This document shows positions 19,378 to 29,440 of a DNA stretch of 42,948 nucleotides, one piece after another. How positions within the stretch are numbered: the first letter of the stretch is position 1; every line of letters begins with the position of its first letter. Both the position numbers and the translations under genes were made by a program. The notes beneath the pieces were generated by a model that saw nothing but the letters and a program-made list of their open reading frames with translations, made no database searches and was not told the origin of the DNA. The stretch comes from Bacteroidaceae bacterium (GTDB taxonomy: Bacteria > Bacteroidota > Bacteroidia > Bacteroidales > Bacteroidaceae). The stretch covers positions 1-42,948 of the forward strand of contig JAFXGX010000084.1 of assembly GCA_017536695.1 (NCBI GenBank), in the 5' to 3' direction.

Positions 19378-20349
19378 TTATTTGTTTGTTACACTTATAA
19401 GCTCCACGTCGAAGCATAGAGCCTCATTGGGACCGATTGATTCTCCTGCTCCACGCTCGCCGTAGGCGAGTTCTGCCGGAATCCACAATGTTATCCTGCC
19501 ACCTTTGCCGATGAGCTTCATACCCTCGGTCCAGCCCTTGATTACACGGTTCAACGGGAACTCTATTGGGGAGTCCTTGCTCTCCGGTAACATCTTCCTG
19601 CGCTCCTCGCTCATGTCGGCCCAGCGGTTGCTGTCGAACACCTTGCCCTCTCTTGTGCGGCCTGTGTAGAGCACCTTGACAACATCTTCATCCTTGTTCG
19701 CCTTGATGTTCATGTCGCCGGGGGCTTCGATGCGGTACAACAGACCCGATGCTGTCTTCTGCACGCCTTTCTGCTTGGCAATCTTCGCCAGCCATTTATC
19801 CGACTCTTCCTTGTTCTTCTGTGGAACGACGATTGTATAATAGTTCCTCATGAATGAGTTGGCCTGCTCAAGAGTAAGCATCTCCTTGCCTTCCCTGACA
19901 TCATTTACAGCCTTCATGAACGATTTCTTCTCGACTTCGTATGGTGCTTTTTTCATTGAATATGCAAAGTCTGCCCCGACAAGAACCGAGACAATCTTCT
20001 TCTCTCTTGCATTGAAGACCTGGGCTGTGTCGTTGCCCATCGCTGCAATTACGCGTTGCTGCAACGATTCGTTGAAATACCCTTTGGCAACTTCATTTAT
20101 GTTCTCTGGGCTAATTGTAATGCCTTCGGCCTTTATTGACTTGTCCGAAGCGAACAGCTTGTCAAGAGTTGAAATTATTGCATTGTAGTCAAGCTTCATC
20201 TGAGGAACAATCTCTTCGTGGATTGTATGGCCTATCTGCTGTCCTGTGATGTATGACAGTGTGTCAATCTTCGCTTCAGCTGCAGCGGCTTTCTCTGCCG
20301 AAAAGAGCGCGAAGCAAGCGAGCAATGCTCCAATAAAGGTTTTTCTCAT
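19378..20349 (-). CDS. FKBP-type peptidyl-prolyl cis-trans isomerase, periplasmic (FkpA-like)
   Basis: The 323-residue protein starts with a Sec signal peptide (MRKTFIGALLACFALFSAEKAAAAEA). Residues about 27-190 form the helical dimerisation region of the FkpA/Mip type (with an apparent duplication of the helical block), and the C-terminal FKBP domain contains VKVLYTGRTREGKVFDSN, VIKGWTEGMKLIGKGGR and IPAELAYGERGAGESIGPNEAL, including the usual active-site Tyr, Asp and Trp. It should catalyse proline isomerisation and act as a chaperone for exported proteins. The gene is transcribed with the GH20 gene and is divergent from glyA. A TATTTTTG (-7 type) element lies on the minus strand at 20406-20399. 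Confidence 0.93.
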   Translation of the reverse strand: MRKTFIGALLACFALFSAEKAAAAEAKIDTLSYITGQQIGHTIHEEIVPQMKLDYNAIISTLDKLFASDKSIKAEGITISPENINEVAKGYFNESLQQRVIAAMGNDTAQVFNAREKKIVSVLVGADFAYSMKKAPYEVEKKSFMKAVNDVREGKEMLTLEQANSFMRNYYTIVVPQKNKEESDKWLAKIAKQKGVQKTASGLLYRIEAPGDMNIKANKDEDVVKVLYTGRTREGKVFDSNRWADMSEERRKMLPESKDSPIEFPLNRVIKGWTEGMKLIGKGGRITLWIPAELAYGERGAGESIGPNEALCFDVELISVTNK

Positions 20350-20473
20350 ATTTATTTAATTAGTTGGTTAGTGTTTGTTTGCATAAATTGACAATATACA
20401 AAAATAGATTATTTTTATTTAAATAAAAAACATTTTGCTATCTTCGCATTAAAATAACAAAGATTATAGGATT

Positions 20474-21754
20474 ATGAAACGCGACAGACATATTTTTCAG
20501 CTTATCGAGGCGGAGTATCGCCGCCAGTTGAAAGGTATCGAGCTTATTGCTTCGGAGAACTTCGTCAGCAACGAGGTAATGCAGGCTATGGGTTCGGTGC
20601 TTACGAACAAATATGCCGAGGGGTACCCCGGCAAACGCTATTACGGAGGGTGCGAGGTCGTCGATATTGTAGAGGATATCGCAAGAGAGCGCCTGAAAGA
20701 ACTATACGATGCCGAGTGGGTGAACGTACAGCCACACTCCGGCGCACAGGCCAATGCGGCTGTGTTCCTTGCGGTGCTAAACCCCGGTGACAAGTTTATG
20801 GGACTGAACCTTGCCCATGGTGGGCATCTATCTCATGGTTCGGCAGTAAACACCTCGGGTCTTATATACACTCCCTGCGAGTATAACGTGAATGCCGAAA
20901 CTGGCTGTGTCGACTATGACCAGATGGAGGAGGTGGCTCTGCGCGAACGTCCGAAGATGATTATCGGCGGTGGCTCGGCCTATTCACGAGAGTGGGATTA
21001 CAAGCGCATGCGTGAGATTGCCGACAAGGTGGGTGCGATACTCATGGTGGATATGGCACATCCTGCGGGTCTCATCGCTGCGGGCTTGCTCGACAACCCG
21101 GTGAAGTATGCCCACATTGTAACTTCTACAACCCACAAGACATTGCGCGGTCCGCGTGGCGGTGTAATCATACTGGGCAAGGATTTTCCCAACCCTTGGG
21201 GCAAGACAACTCCAAAGGGAGAGGTCAAGATGATGTCGCAGCTGCTTGATTCGGCTGTCTTTCCCGGTATCCAGGGCGGTCCGTTGGAGCATGTCATTGC
21301 GGCAAAGGCGGTAGCTTTCGGCGAGGCTCTGCAGCCCGAGTTCAAGGAGTATCAGGCACAGGTGAAACTCAATGCAGCTGTTCTGGCCCAGGAGCTTATG
21401 GACCGCGGCTTCGGAATCGTGTCGGGAGGTACTGACAATCACTCGATGTTGGTTGACTTGCGCAGCAAATATCCTGATCTCACAGGTAAGGTTGCCGAAA
21501 AGGCTCTTGTCATGGCCGACATTACTGCCAACAAGAATATGGTGCCTTTTGACAGCCGCAGTGCTTTCCAGACATCGGGTATCCGTCTTGGAACACCGGC
21601 AATAACTACTCGTGGCGTAAAGGAGGATATGATGCCTTTCATTGCCGAGATGATTGAGACTGTGCTGAACGCTCCCGAAGATGAGAAGGTCATTGCTGCG
21701 GTACGTGCCAAAGTGAATGAGACAATGGCGGAGTTCCCGCTGTTCGCATATTGA
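20474..21754 (+). CDS. glyA: Serine hydroxymethyltransferase
   Basis: This 426-residue PLP enzyme interconverts serine and glycine while loading one-carbon units on tetrahydrofolate. Conserved blocks are [11 protein letters not shown] (22-32), [17 protein letters not shown] (45-61), PHSGAQAN (87-94), [10 protein letters not shown] and [13 protein letters not shown] with the PLP lysine at 222. Length is typical. Transcription starts from a gap shared with the divergent FKBP gene; TATCTTCG at 20439-20446 is a plausible -7 element, but no clear -33 partner was found. A hairpin terminator follows. Confidence 0.98.
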   Translation: MKRDRHIFQLIEAEYRRQLKGIELIASENFVSNEVMQAMGSVLTNKYAEGYPGKRYYGGCEVVDIVEDIARERLKELYDAEWVNVQPHSGAQANAAVFLAVLNPGDKFMGLNLAHGGHLSHGSAVNTSGLIYTPCEYNVNAETGCVDYDQMEEVALRERPKMIIGGGSAYSREWDYKRMREIADKVGAILMVDMAHPAGLIAAGLLDNPVKYAHIVTSTTHKTLRGPRGGVIILGKDFPNPWGKTTPKGEVKMMSQLLDSAVFPGIQGGPLEHVIAAKAVAFGEALQPEFKEYQAQVKLNAAVLAQELMDRGFGIVSGGTDNHSMLVDLRSKYPDLTGKVAEKALVMADITANKNMVPFDSRSAFQTSGIRLGTPAITTRGVKEDMMPFIAEMIETVLNAPEDEKVIAAVRAKVNETMAEFPLFAY

Positions 21755-21776
21755 TTTCCGATAAAGAAAGCCTTAT

Positions 21777-21819
21777 AACAAACCATGAGCGTGTGCCGCG
21801 CACACGCTCATGGTTTGTT
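21777..21819. terminator. Bidirectional terminator between glyA and the barrel protein
   Basis: A 20-bp stem with a 3-nt loop (core CATGAGCGTGTGC) is flanked by A on the left and TTGTTT on the right. It sits between two converging genes. Confidence 0.9.
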
Positions 21820-21841
21820 TATGTAATTGTTTCTCTCTGTC

Positions 21842-22534
21842 TCAGAATATCATTCCCACGGAAAAACTGAGGATGTTGTCCTTGCGCTCGGTCTTGAACT
21901 GTTTCTTTACTTTCGGTGCCTCGATATATTCCGAAGCATCGGTCAGTCCCATGTCATATACAAAATCGAAGAACACGTTGTGTATCTTTATTCCAAGGCC
22001 AATCTCCCAATAATAGGTCTTCTTTTTTAGAATCTCGTTGAGGTCATCATAGGCAAAATGCCTGTACTGCTGGTCATCGAGTGATGTGAACGTGAATTTT
22101 GTCCTTGGACCGGTAAAGACACTCATCCCGTACTTCTCCTGCTTTACAAATTCGTAGCCGAAGAGTATCGGTACCTGCAGACAGTATGTCTTCAGGTCGT
22201 ACTGCGGTATGTTCGGGGTAATCTTCTCTATGCTGCTCTCGCGTGTATCGGTAAAGTCGAAACTGTGGCGGGTAATTCCGAACGCACTCTCTATTTGAAT
22301 GTACAGCCTCCCGCGTGACAAGCGCATGAAAGGCGATACCGTATAACCTATCCTGTTGCTTTGAATTGTGTTCGGGTTGTAGGTGTAGCCTTCAATCCCG
22401 AATGTCGGGTCGTTGTAGGTCACTGCCTGGAATCCGACCTTCAGTCCGGCATTGAATTTCAGCCTCTTGTCGCTCTCCTGTGCACCGAGCAGGCAAGGGA
22501 ACAGCAGCAGTATGCAGATGATGAGCTTGCGCAT
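21842..22534 (-). CDS. Outer-membrane beta-barrel protein (PorT-like)
   Basis: The 230-residue protein begins with a signal peptide (MRKLIICILLLFPCLLGAQ) and continues with alternating hydrophobic strands typical of a small beta-barrel: FNAGLKVGFQAV, GYTVSPFMRLSRGRLYIQIESAFG, YCLQVPILFGYEF and a terminal LSFSVGMIF ending in Phe, as expected for a protein folded by the Bam complex. The architecture fits the outer-membrane protein beta-barrel/PorT family common in Bacteroidota. It is the last gene of the minus-strand pyrBI-flavin reductase run, 24 bases after the reductase. Its cargo or partner is unknown. Confidence 0.83.
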   Translation of the reverse strand: MRKLIICILLLFPCLLGAQESDKRLKFNAGLKVGFQAVTYNDPTFGIEGYTYNPNTIQSNRIGYTVSPFMRLSRGRLYIQIESAFGITRHSFDFTDTRESSIEKITPNIPQYDLKTYCLQVPILFGYEFVKQEKYGMSVFTGPRTKFTFTSLDDQQYRHFAYDDLNEILKKKTYYWEIGLGIKIHNVFFDFVYDMGLTDASEYIEAPKVKKQFKTERKDNILSFSVGMIF

Positions 22535-22558
22535 GTTGAGATATTGTGGCTACTTCTG

Positions 22559-23125
22559 TTATTTGTTCTTCTTCACGCTCCAGCCGAACTTGCCTATGAA
22601 CTCGCCCAGATGAAAATACTTTCCATGCGTGTAAACGAGCGGGTCGGCTTCAGCAAGGTTCCACTCGCCTGTCTCGGGGTTGAGATAGCGGTCATCGGCC
22701 TGTACGTTGACAACCTCGGCAAGGAACATGTCGTGCGAACCGAGCGGGATAATCTGCTTCACACGACACTCGATGCTGAGCGGGGACTCCATGATAATGG
22801 GTGCCTTGACAGCTTTTGACGGGCCGTATGTCAGACCTGTTTCCTTTGCCTTGTCATAGTCGGCTCCCGAACGTACTCCGCACCAGTCGGTGGCACGTGC
22901 CATTTCGGCTGTAGTCAGGTTGATGACAAACTCTCCGCTCTCCTTTATGATAGGGTAAGAGTGTCTCTCGGGGCGCACGGATATGTAGCACATAGCAGGG
23001 TTGGTGCATGTGGTGCCGACCCATGATACGGTGAGCATGTTGTAGTTCTCGGGCGAGTCTCCGCACGTGATGAGCACTGCAGGCAGCGGGTATATCATCG
23101 TGCCCGGTTTCCAGTCAAGTTTCAT
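22559..23125 (-). CDS. Flavin reductase family protein (FMN-binding split barrel)
   Basis: This 188-residue protein has YPLPAVLITCGDSPENYNMLTVSWVGTTCTNPAMCYISVRPERHSYPII at its start. This is the DIM6/NTAB-type flavin reductase fold, in which the T-(x)-W-x-G-x-x-N-P region contacts FMN. FVINLTTAEMARATDWCGVRSG and LFLAEVV-like segments follow. It should reduce free flavin with NAD(P)H or act as a small flavoenzyme in the cytoplasm. It begins 6 bases after pyrI, in the same operon, although no pyrimidine function is evident from sequence. Confidence 0.88.
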   Translation of the reverse strand: MKLDWKPGTMIYPLPAVLITCGDSPENYNMLTVSWVGTTCTNPAMCYISVRPERHSYPIIKESGEFVINLTTAEMARATDWCGVRSGADYDKAKETGLTYGPSKAVKAPIIMESPLSIECRVKQIIPLGSHDMFLAEVVNVQADDRYLNPETGEWNLAEADPLVYTHGKYFHLGEFIGKFGWSVKKNK

Positions 23126-23131
23126 CTGTGG

Positions 23132-23596
23132 TTATAACAATTCGGCGTCATTGATGTTCAGTTCCTTCTCGCAGTAGCGGCACTTGAGCGTACCTTCCTC
23201 ACGGTTCGATACGGTAAAGTGGGTTGCCATAGGCTCGTTGTTGGTGATGCAGTTGAGGTTGTTGCACTTTATGATGTTGTGCAGCTCATCGGGCATCCTC
23301 AATTCGCGTTTCTCGACAACCTTGTAGTCACGTATGGTGTTGAGCACGACATTGGGCGCTACAACGGAAATCTTGCTTACCTCATCATCGCTGAAAAAGC
23401 GGTCGGCAATCTTTATGAGTCCTTTCTTGCCCAGCTTCTTGCTCTCGAGGTTGTATCCTATTGTCACATTGTTGCTCATTGAAGGGATATCCAACAGGTT
23501 TACCACTGCAAATAGCTTGTCGGCGGGAATGTGGTCTATTACTGTGCCGTTGCAGAGCGCCGATACCTGCATGGCATGCTTGTTGTTGTCGTTCAT
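23132..23596 (-). CDS. pyrI: Aspartate carbamoyltransferase regulatory chain
   Basis: The 154-residue protein starts with the allosteric nucleotide-binding domain ([19 protein letters not shown], about 17-35) and ends with the zinc domain. Its four ligands are visible as Cys111 and Cys116 (CNNLNC) and Cys139 and Cys142 (CRYC). It binds CTP or ATP and controls the catalytic trimer encoded by pyrB, whose gene ends 15 bases upstream. Length and motif order are normal. Confidence 0.97.
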   Translation of the reverse strand: MNDNNKHAMQVSALCNGTVIDHIPADKLFAVVNLLDIPSMSNNVTIGYNLESKKLGKKGLIKIADRFFSDDEVSKISVVAPNVVLNTIRDYKVVEKRELRMPDELHNIIKCNNLNCITNNEPMATHFTVSNREEGTLKCRYCEKELNINDAELL

Positions 23597-23610
23597 GGTT
23601 TTCTGACTCT

Positions 23611-24525
23611 TTAGATGTTTATGTCGAGCACGTCACAGATAAGTGCTTCGCGCACGTAAAGTCCGTTCTGTGCCTGCTGGAAATAGTATGCCTTGGGGTT
23701 CTCGTCAACGTCGTGCGCAATCTCGTTCACGCGTGGCAGCGGGTGCAGGATGCGCAGATTCTCCTTTGTGCCTGCGAGCATGGAGTTCGTGAGGCGGTAG
23801 CAGTTCTTTACCTTCTCATACTCCATGAGGTCGCTGAAACGCTCGCGCTGTACGCGGGTCATGTAGATGATGTCGGCACTTGCTATCACATCCTCGCTGA
23901 ACTCGGTAGTCTCGGTAAACGGGATGTTGTTCTCGCGGCAGAATATGCGGTACTCTTCGGGCATGTGAAGCTCCTCGGGGGCGATGAAATGGAATGTCGG
24001 GTTGAAGTGGCGCATCGCGTGCAGCAGGGAGTGGACAGTACGGCCATACTTTAGGTCGCCGACAAGATGTATGTTAAGGCCTTCAAGGGTTCCTTGTGTC
24101 TTCTTGATTGAATAGAGGTCGAGCATTGTCTGTGAAGGGTGCTGGTTGGCACCGTCGCCGGCGTTGATGACAGGCACCGGGGATACCTCGCTCGCATAGC
24201 GTGCGGCACCTTCGAGGCGGTGGCGCATTACAATGACATCGGCGTAGCTAGATACCATCATGATGGTGTCCTTAAGGGTCTCGCCCTTGCTCGCCGAGCT
24301 TGTAGCAGCGTCGCTGAAACCTATGACGCGTGCTCCTAATCGGTTGGCTGCGGTTTCGAAACTTAGTCTGGTACGTGTTGACGGTTCAAAGAACAGTGAA
24401 CCTACAACTCTTCCGTCAAGAATCTTGCTGTTGGGGTTCTTCTCGAATTTCTCGGCGGTCTCCAGAAGCGAGAGAATCTTCTCGCGTGAGAGGTCGTTGA
24501 TTGAAACAAAGCTCTTGCTTTTCAT
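23611..24525 (-). CDS. pyrB: Aspartate carbamoyltransferase catalytic chain
   Basis: This 304-residue enzyme joins carbamoyl phosphate and aspartate in the first committed step of pyrimidine synthesis. [15 protein letters not shown] (about 43-57) is the carbamoyl-phosphate site, and [16 protein letters not shown] and [14 protein letters not shown] are conserved. [11 protein letters not shown] and [36 protein letters not shown] form the aspartate domain. It is the first gene of the operon with pyrI, the flavin reductase and the barrel protein. Confidence 0.98.
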   Translation of the reverse strand: MKSKSFVSINDLSREKILSLLETAEKFEKNPNSKILDGRVVGSLFFEPSTRTRLSFETAANRLGARVIGFSDAATSSASKGETLKDTIMMVSSYADVIVMRHRLEGAARYASEVSPVPVINAGDGANQHPSQTMLDLYSIKKTQGTLEGLNIHLVGDLKYGRTVHSLLHAMRHFNPTFHFIAPEELHMPEEYRIFCRENNIPFTETTEFSEDVIASADIIYMTRVQRERFSDLMEYEKVKNCYRLTNSMLAGTKENLRILHPLPRVNEIAHDVDENPKAYYFQQAQNGLYVREALICDVLDINI

Positions 24526-24555
24526 CTTTGTAGCTTTTTACTGAATTATTTCTTG

Positions 24556-24587
24556 TAAAGATAGGGGAATTTAGTCGGTCCGGCAAA
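24556..24587 (-). promoter_or_regulatory. Promoter of the pyrB operon
   Basis: On the minus strand TTTG (24587-24584), 20 bases, then TATCTTTA (24563-24556), one mismatch to TAnnTTTG. The pyrB start lies 30 bases downstream. Confidence 0.6.
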
Positions 24588-24748
24588 AAACTTTAGGCAT
24601 ATTTTTCTTTCAAAAGGCATTTTGGAGATGCGCGTGGCTTTTAATTCCGATAGCTTTCCACTTTTTGAAATATTTATATTATTTTTGCAAGACTATTACA
24701 TGATTATTTGTAGAGCAGACACATCATTTGTGGTTTAACCGATAGAAT

Positions 24749-27157
24749 ATGCTGAAAAAGATACTTATAGGCCTTTGGGCTGCATTCATAGCAGGGCTTC
24801 TTGCCGTGTTCTTATATTTCTTTGCCGTGGCAAAGGGATGGGTAGGCTATGTCCCCGACATGAGCGAACTTGCCGACCCTGAGTACAAATTCGCCTCACA
24901 GGTGTTCACATCCGACGGTGTGGCTATGGGTACATGGTCGCTGAGCAAGGAGAACCGTGTCTTCGTCGAGTATGACTCGATATCTCCCGATTTGGTGCGT
25001 GCCCTCATCGCGACCGAGGATGTCCGTTTTGCCAATCATTCGGGTATCGACGCGAAGTCTCTTTTGCGTGCAATCATAAAGACGGGCTTGCTCGGACAGG
25101 GCAGTGCTGGCGGAGGCAGTACCATTACCCAGCAGCTGGCAAAACTCCTGTACACCGAGGTGTCAGGCAGCACGTTGGGCCGTATCACGCAGAAACCTAT
25201 CGAGTGGGTCATTGCGGTGCAACTTGAGCGACAGTTTACAAAAGAGGAGATAATAAGCCTCTACCTTAACAAATATGACTTCGGCAACAATGCCGTCGGT
25301 ATCAAGAGTGCGGCGAATGTATATTTCGGCAAATCGCCGAGCAAACTGAAGGTTGAAGAGGCTGCAACGCTAGTGGGCATGTGCAAGAACTCTTCGTTAT
25401 ATAACCCCAGACGTCGTAACGAGAAGACAAGAGAGCGCCGCAACGTGGTGCTCATGCAGATGGAGAAGGCCGGGTACATCTCAAAAGAGATGAAGGACTC
25501 GCTTTCGGCTCTGCCGCTTGTGCTTGACTATCATCCGGCCGACCACAAGTCGGGTATGGCGACATATTTCCGTGAGTATCTGCGTCTCTACATCAGTGCC
25601 AACAAGCCCGACAAGTCAAAGTATCGTGGCTGGCAGATGCAGAAGTATTACGAGGATTCGCTCAACTGGGAACAGGACCCGCTCTATGGCTGGTGCAACA
25701 AGAACACCAAGGCTGACGGAAGCAACTACAGCATCTACACCGACGGCCTGAAAATCTATACGACCATTGACTCGAGAATGCAGAGGTATCTCGAAGAGGC
25801 GGTGGAGGAACATATGGTAGGCTCGCTGCAGCCACGTTTCTTCAAGGCCAAGAAGGGCAAGAAGACGGCTCCTTTTACCGAGAACCTGAAGACAAGCGAG
25901 GTTGAGGAGATTATGAAGCGTGCCATGAAGCAGAGCGACCGCTACCGCACCATGAAAAAAAGCGGATACAGCGATGAGGAGATTGTAGAGGCTTTCAATA
26001 CTCCAAGAGAGATGAAGGTGTTTACATACGAGGGAATGAAGGATACGGTAATGACCCCGATGGACTCGCTCAAGTACAACAAGTTCTTCCTGCGCACCGG
26101 CGTGGTTTCAATGGACCCGCTGACAGGCGAGGTAAAGGCCTATGTGGGCGGTACCGACTATAACCAGTTCAAGTATGACATGGCTGGTGTGGGACGCCGA
26201 CAGGTGGGCTCTACAATAAAGCCCTTCCTCTATTCGCTGGCAATGGAGCACGGTTTCTCGCCTTGCGACGAGACGCAGAATGTGCGCCAGACGATAATAA
26301 CCGAGAGCGGCCAGCCATGGAGCCCAAGGAACTCGTCGAAACAACGTATCGGCGAGACAGTTACCCTCAAATGGGGATTGCAGACATCGAACAACTGGAT
26401 ATCGGCTTACCTTATGAGCAAACTCAGCCCATACTCTTTGAAGAAACTGATACACCAGTTCGGCCTTCTGAATAAGGATGTGCAACCGGTACCGTCACTC
26501 TGTCTTGGCCCATGCGAGGCCTCAGTGCTTGAGATGGTAGGCGCTTATACCGCATTCGTGGGCAAGGGTATACGCACATCCCCGCTCATGGTTACCCGCA
26601 TTGAGGACAATACAGGCAATGTGGTCGCTACATTCACTGCACGCAAGAGCGAGGTTATAAGCGAGGAGAGTTCCTATAAGATGATTGAGATGTTGCGCGC
26701 GGTAGTGAACGAGGGTACAGGTACCCGCATAAGGCGTGACCACAAAATCCATGCCGATATGGGCGGAAAGACCGGTACCACGAACAATAACGCCGATGGC
26801 TGGTTTATGGGATTCACTCCGTCGCTCGTGACAGGTTGTTGGGTAGGCGGCGAGGAGCGTGACATTCACTTCGACCGTATGGCTGACGGTCAGGGCGCTT
26901 CTATGGCTCTTCCAATCTGGGGCATATATATGAATAAGGTGTATGCCGACAGGAACCTGCCTTACTCTCAGGAAGAGACTTTTGATGTTCCCGAGGATTT
27001 TGACCCATGCAGAAGCCTTCTCCTGCAGAGAGAGGATGAGGATGGCGAGCCGCTTTCCAATAATGGTGTGGTTTCGGGATTTGTGGGTTCGGAGAGCTCT
27101 GTTTCCGATGAGGATGAGGAGAGTGAGGATGATGGCTTTGCCGACTTTTTCAATTGA
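24749..27157 (+). CDS. Penicillin-binding protein 1A, bifunctional transglycosylase/transpeptidase
   Basis: The 802-residue protein has an N-terminal membrane anchor (about 5-28). The GT51 glycosyltransferase domain has ATEDVRFANHSGID (catalytic Glu90) and GGGSTITQQLAK. The transpeptidase domain has active-site STIK (Ser488, Lys491), SNN (Ser547) and KTGTT (Lys674). It polymerises and cross-links peptidoglycan in the periplasm. The C-terminus ends in a long acidic stretch (SDEDEESEDDGF). A TATTTTTG element at 24680-24687 is a likely -7 box. The gene ends 19 bases before kdsB. Confidence 0.96.
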   Translation: MLKKILIGLWAAFIAGLLAVFLYFFAVAKGWVGYVPDMSELADPEYKFASQVFTSDGVAMGTWSLSKENRVFVEYDSISPDLVRALIATEDVRFANHSGIDAKSLLRAIIKTGLLGQGSAGGGSTITQQLAKLLYTEVSGSTLGRITQKPIEWVIAVQLERQFTKEEIISLYLNKYDFGNNAVGIKSAANVYFGKSPSKLKVEEAATLVGMCKNSSLYNPRRRNEKTRERRNVVLMQMEKAGYISKEMKDSLSALPLVLDYHPADHKSGMATYFREYLRLYISANKPDKSKYRGWQMQKYYEDSLNWEQDPLYGWCNKNTKADGSNYSIYTDGLKIYTTIDSRMQRYLEEAVEEHMVGSLQPRFFKAKKGKKTAPFTENLKTSEVEEIMKRAMKQSDRYRTMKKSGYSDEEIVEAFNTPREMKVFTYEGMKDTVMTPMDSLKYNKFFLRTGVVSMDPLTGEVKAYVGGTDYNQFKYDMAGVGRRQVGSTIKPFLYSLAMEHGFSPCDETQNVRQTIITESGQPWSPRNSSKQRIGETVTLKWGLQTSNNWISAYLMSKLSPYSLKKLIHQFGLLNKDVQPVPSLCLGPCEASVLEMVGAYTAFVGKGIRTSPLMVTRIEDNTGNVVATFTARKSEVISEESSYKMIEMLRAVVNEGTGTRIRRDHKIHADMGGKTGTTNNNADGWFMGFTPSLVTGCWVGGEERDIHFDRMADGQGASMALPIWGIYMNKVYADRNLPYSQEETFDVPEDFDPCRSLLLQREDEDGEPLSNNGVVSGFVGSESSVSDEDEESEDDGFADFFN

Positions 27158-27176
27158 TGATTAAAACTATAATGAT

Positions 27177-27944
27177 ATGAAGTTTGTAGGTATTATTCCG
27201 GCACGTTATGCATCGACACGCTTCCCCGGCAAGCCATTGGCCATGCTCGGCGGCAAGCCTGTGATACAGCGTGTGTATGAGCAGGTAAAGGGTTGCTTTG
27301 ATGACCTTTATGTGGCTACAGATGATGAGCGTATCTTCAATGCAGTCAAGGCATTCGGCGGTAATGTCGTAATGACATCCGAGGATTGCAAGAACGGAAC
27401 AGAGCGTTGTCTTGACGCATACAAGCGTCTCGGTCTTGATTGTGATGTTATTGTGAACATACAGGGCGATGAGCCTTTCATCCAGCCCCGTCAGGTAAAT
27501 GCGCTCATTGGGTGCTTTGATGTAGATGGTGTCGATATCGCAACACTTGTGAAGCCCTTTGAGGCTGCCGATGGCCTGGAGCGCCTTGAGTGTCCCAATT
27601 CCCCCAAGGTAGTCTTCGATGAGAGGGGCTTCGCCATCTATTTCAGCCGTTCGGTAGTGCCTTATCTGCGTGGTGTGGAGAAAGAGAGGTGGCTCGATGA
27701 GCACACTTTCTACAAACATCTCGGAATATATGCTTATCGTGCCGATATTCTTGAATCTCTTACACGACTTCCACAGTCTCCTCTTGAAAAGGCAGAGTCT
27801 CTTGAGCAGCTTCGCTGGCTCGAGAACGGCTACAGGATAAAGGTGGGTGTGACCGATATCGAAACTATCGGCATCGACACTCCTGATGACCTTGAGCGTG
27901 CAAAGGAGTTTGCCGCTGCTGTCGGCTTTAACTGGAACGATTGA
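27177..27944 (+). CDS. kdsB: 3-deoxy-manno-octulosonate cytidylyltransferase
   Basis: This 255-residue enzyme activates Kdo to CMP-Kdo for lipid A-core synthesis. Visible are the nucleotide-binding start IIPARYASTRFPGKPLAMLGGKPVIQRV, VATDDERI, TSEDCKNGTERC and VNIQGDEPFI, all characteristic of KdsB. YFSRSVVPY and HLGIYAYRADIL complete the family pattern. Its stop codon overlaps the ATG of the next gene (TGATG), so the two are likely co-translated. Confidence 0.97.
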   Translation: MKFVGIIPARYASTRFPGKPLAMLGGKPVIQRVYEQVKGCFDDLYVATDDERIFNAVKAFGGNVVMTSEDCKNGTERCLDAYKRLGLDCDVIVNIQGDEPFIQPRQVNALIGCFDVDGVDIATLVKPFEAADGLERLECPNSPKVVFDERGFAIYFSRSVVPYLRGVEKERWLDEHTFYKHLGIYAYRADILESLTRLPQSPLEKAESLEQLRWLENGYRIKVGVTDIETIGIDTPDDLERAKEFAAAVGFNWND

Positions 27945-29215
27945 TGCAGCCTCCGAGGATTCAGCCCGTAACGATTGACAATCTGGCATTGCCGCAGGAG
28001 ACGGTAATGCCGAATGGTGTACGCATGTTCCGTCTGGGCGGAGTGTGTAATGGCGTCGTGAGGCTCGATATCCTTTTCAGGGGCGGATACGGTGTGCAAC
28101 ATAAGCCTCTGCAGGCGATGTTCGTGAACCGTATGCTGCGCGAGGGAGCCGGTTCAATGAGCGCCGATGACATATCGACGGAACTCGACTATTATGGAGC
28201 GTGGATTGATGCATATTCATCGCAGGAGTGCAACCACCTGACGCTGTATACAATGTCTAAGCATTTCCGCCCTCTTGTAGCGTTGCTTGAGACAATGGTA
28301 AAGAGTCCGCAGTTCCCATCGGATAATCTCGAGGTAATAAAAAGGAACAACAAGTCACATTTCATGGTGAACAGCAACAAGGTCGATGTCGTATCCCAAC
28401 GTTATTTCGAGAATTCGTTGTGGGGCGACGCTCATAGGTTCGGACGCATGGTTCAGGCAGCTGACTATGATGCCATTACCGTTGATGACCTTCGTGAATA
28501 CCATGCCATGGTGTACAACAGCAGCAATTGCACCATTTTCCTTGCAGGCGAGTCCGATGAGGCTATGATTGATTCGCTGACGGAGATGTTTGGTTCTGCT
28601 CCTTGGGGCATGAGCGGCGCTCTGCCCGAGACATCTGTGCAGCAGCCCGATACAATGTGCGGCTACCGCAAGATTGAGGTCGAGGGCTCGCTCCAGAGCT
28701 CTGTGAAAATGGGATTCATGCTCCCGTCGGCTCCTTCAGCCGACATTTATAAGTTCCGTTTCCTCTCGGTGCTGCTTGGCGGCTATTTCGGCAGCCGGTT
28801 GATGAGTAACGTGCGCGAGGAGAACGGTTATACCTACCACATTGATTCGTGTCTTGACGCATACGGCAAGTTCTATGCCTTCATGATAAGCTCCGAGACG
28901 GACAACAGCTATGTGACTCCCCTGCTCAATGAGGTGCGCAAGGAGTTGTCGCGTCTGGTAAATGAGCCTATTCCCGAGGCCGAGGTGGAACTTGTGCGCA
29001 ACTATATCCTCGGGGAGTTGTGCAGGGAGTATGAGGAGCGTTTTACAAAATCCGAGGCGTTCATAAACGCCTGGCTCTCGGGCGAACCGTTCGGGTCGGT
29101 CAATGATTATATCGAAACGGTAAGGATAGTTACGGCTGCTGAGTTGAGTGAGATTGCACGCCGTTATCTTGCCGATACATCTTTTGTGGAAATTGTGGCA
29201 GGCGATAAAAGCTAA
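27944..29215 (+). CDS. M16 (pitrilysin) family protein lacking the HxxEH zinc motif
   Basis: The ATG at 27944 overlaps the kdsB stop; a TTG one codon upstream is not needed. The 423-residue protein shows the M16 fold: DILFRGGYGVQHKPLQAMFVNRMLREGAGSMSADDIS at the first domain, LYTMSKHFRPLVALLETMV, the inter-domain linker and a second domain with FLSVLLGGYFGSRLMSNVREENGYTYHIDS (R/Y motif that contacts substrate). Where active members have HxxEH the sequence reads QAMFVNRM, so zinc cannot bind as usual. It may be a non-catalytic partner, as the beta subunit is in two-subunit M16 enzymes, but no active partner gene lies next to it. Located in the kdsB operon. Confidence 0.86.
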   Translation: MQPPRIQPVTIDNLALPQETVMPNGVRMFRLGGVCNGVVRLDILFRGGYGVQHKPLQAMFVNRMLREGAGSMSADDISTELDYYGAWIDAYSSQECNHLTLYTMSKHFRPLVALLETMVKSPQFPSDNLEVIKRNNKSHFMVNSNKVDVVSQRYFENSLWGDAHRFGRMVQAADYDAITVDDLREYHAMVYNSSNCTIFLAGESDEAMIDSLTEMFGSAPWGMSGALPETSVQQPDTMCGYRKIEVEGSLQSSVKMGFMLPSAPSADIYKFRFLSVLLGGYFGSRLMSNVREENGYTYHIDSCLDAYGKFYAFMISSETDNSYVTPLLNEVRKELSRLVNEPIPEAEVELVRNYILGELCREYEERFTKSEAFINAWLSGEPFGSVNDYIETVRIVTAAELSEIARRYLADTSFVEIVAGDKS

Positions 29216-29284
29216 AATCTGCCCGCGCAGTGGAGTTAAAGCGAAAAACAGCGCATCGGTTTTTGAAAAATAAATAGTTCATAA

Positions 29285-29315
29285 TTGTAGTTTCTCAACT
29301 TTGTTATTATCTTTG
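29285..29315 (+). promoter_or_regulatory. Promoter of the MORN-repeat gene
   Basis: TTG (29285-29287), 20 bases, then TATCTTTG (29308-29315). The start codon at 29441 leaves a leader of more than 110 bases in which no separate gene was seen. Confidence 0.6.
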
Positions 29316-29440
29316 TATTTGATGCAGAGGGTGTGCACAGCTGCTTGGATGCTTCGCGAATGGCATTTTCCCGTCGAGTGGCCTGGTGGTGTGGCGTGTA
29401 CGTTGTATGAATGGGACTTTTCTCTGCACTATAATGCAGT

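Noticed and set aside
27150-27989. 279-codon minus-strand frame over kdsB
   Set aside because: kdsB on the plus strand has every family motif; the antisense frame has none.
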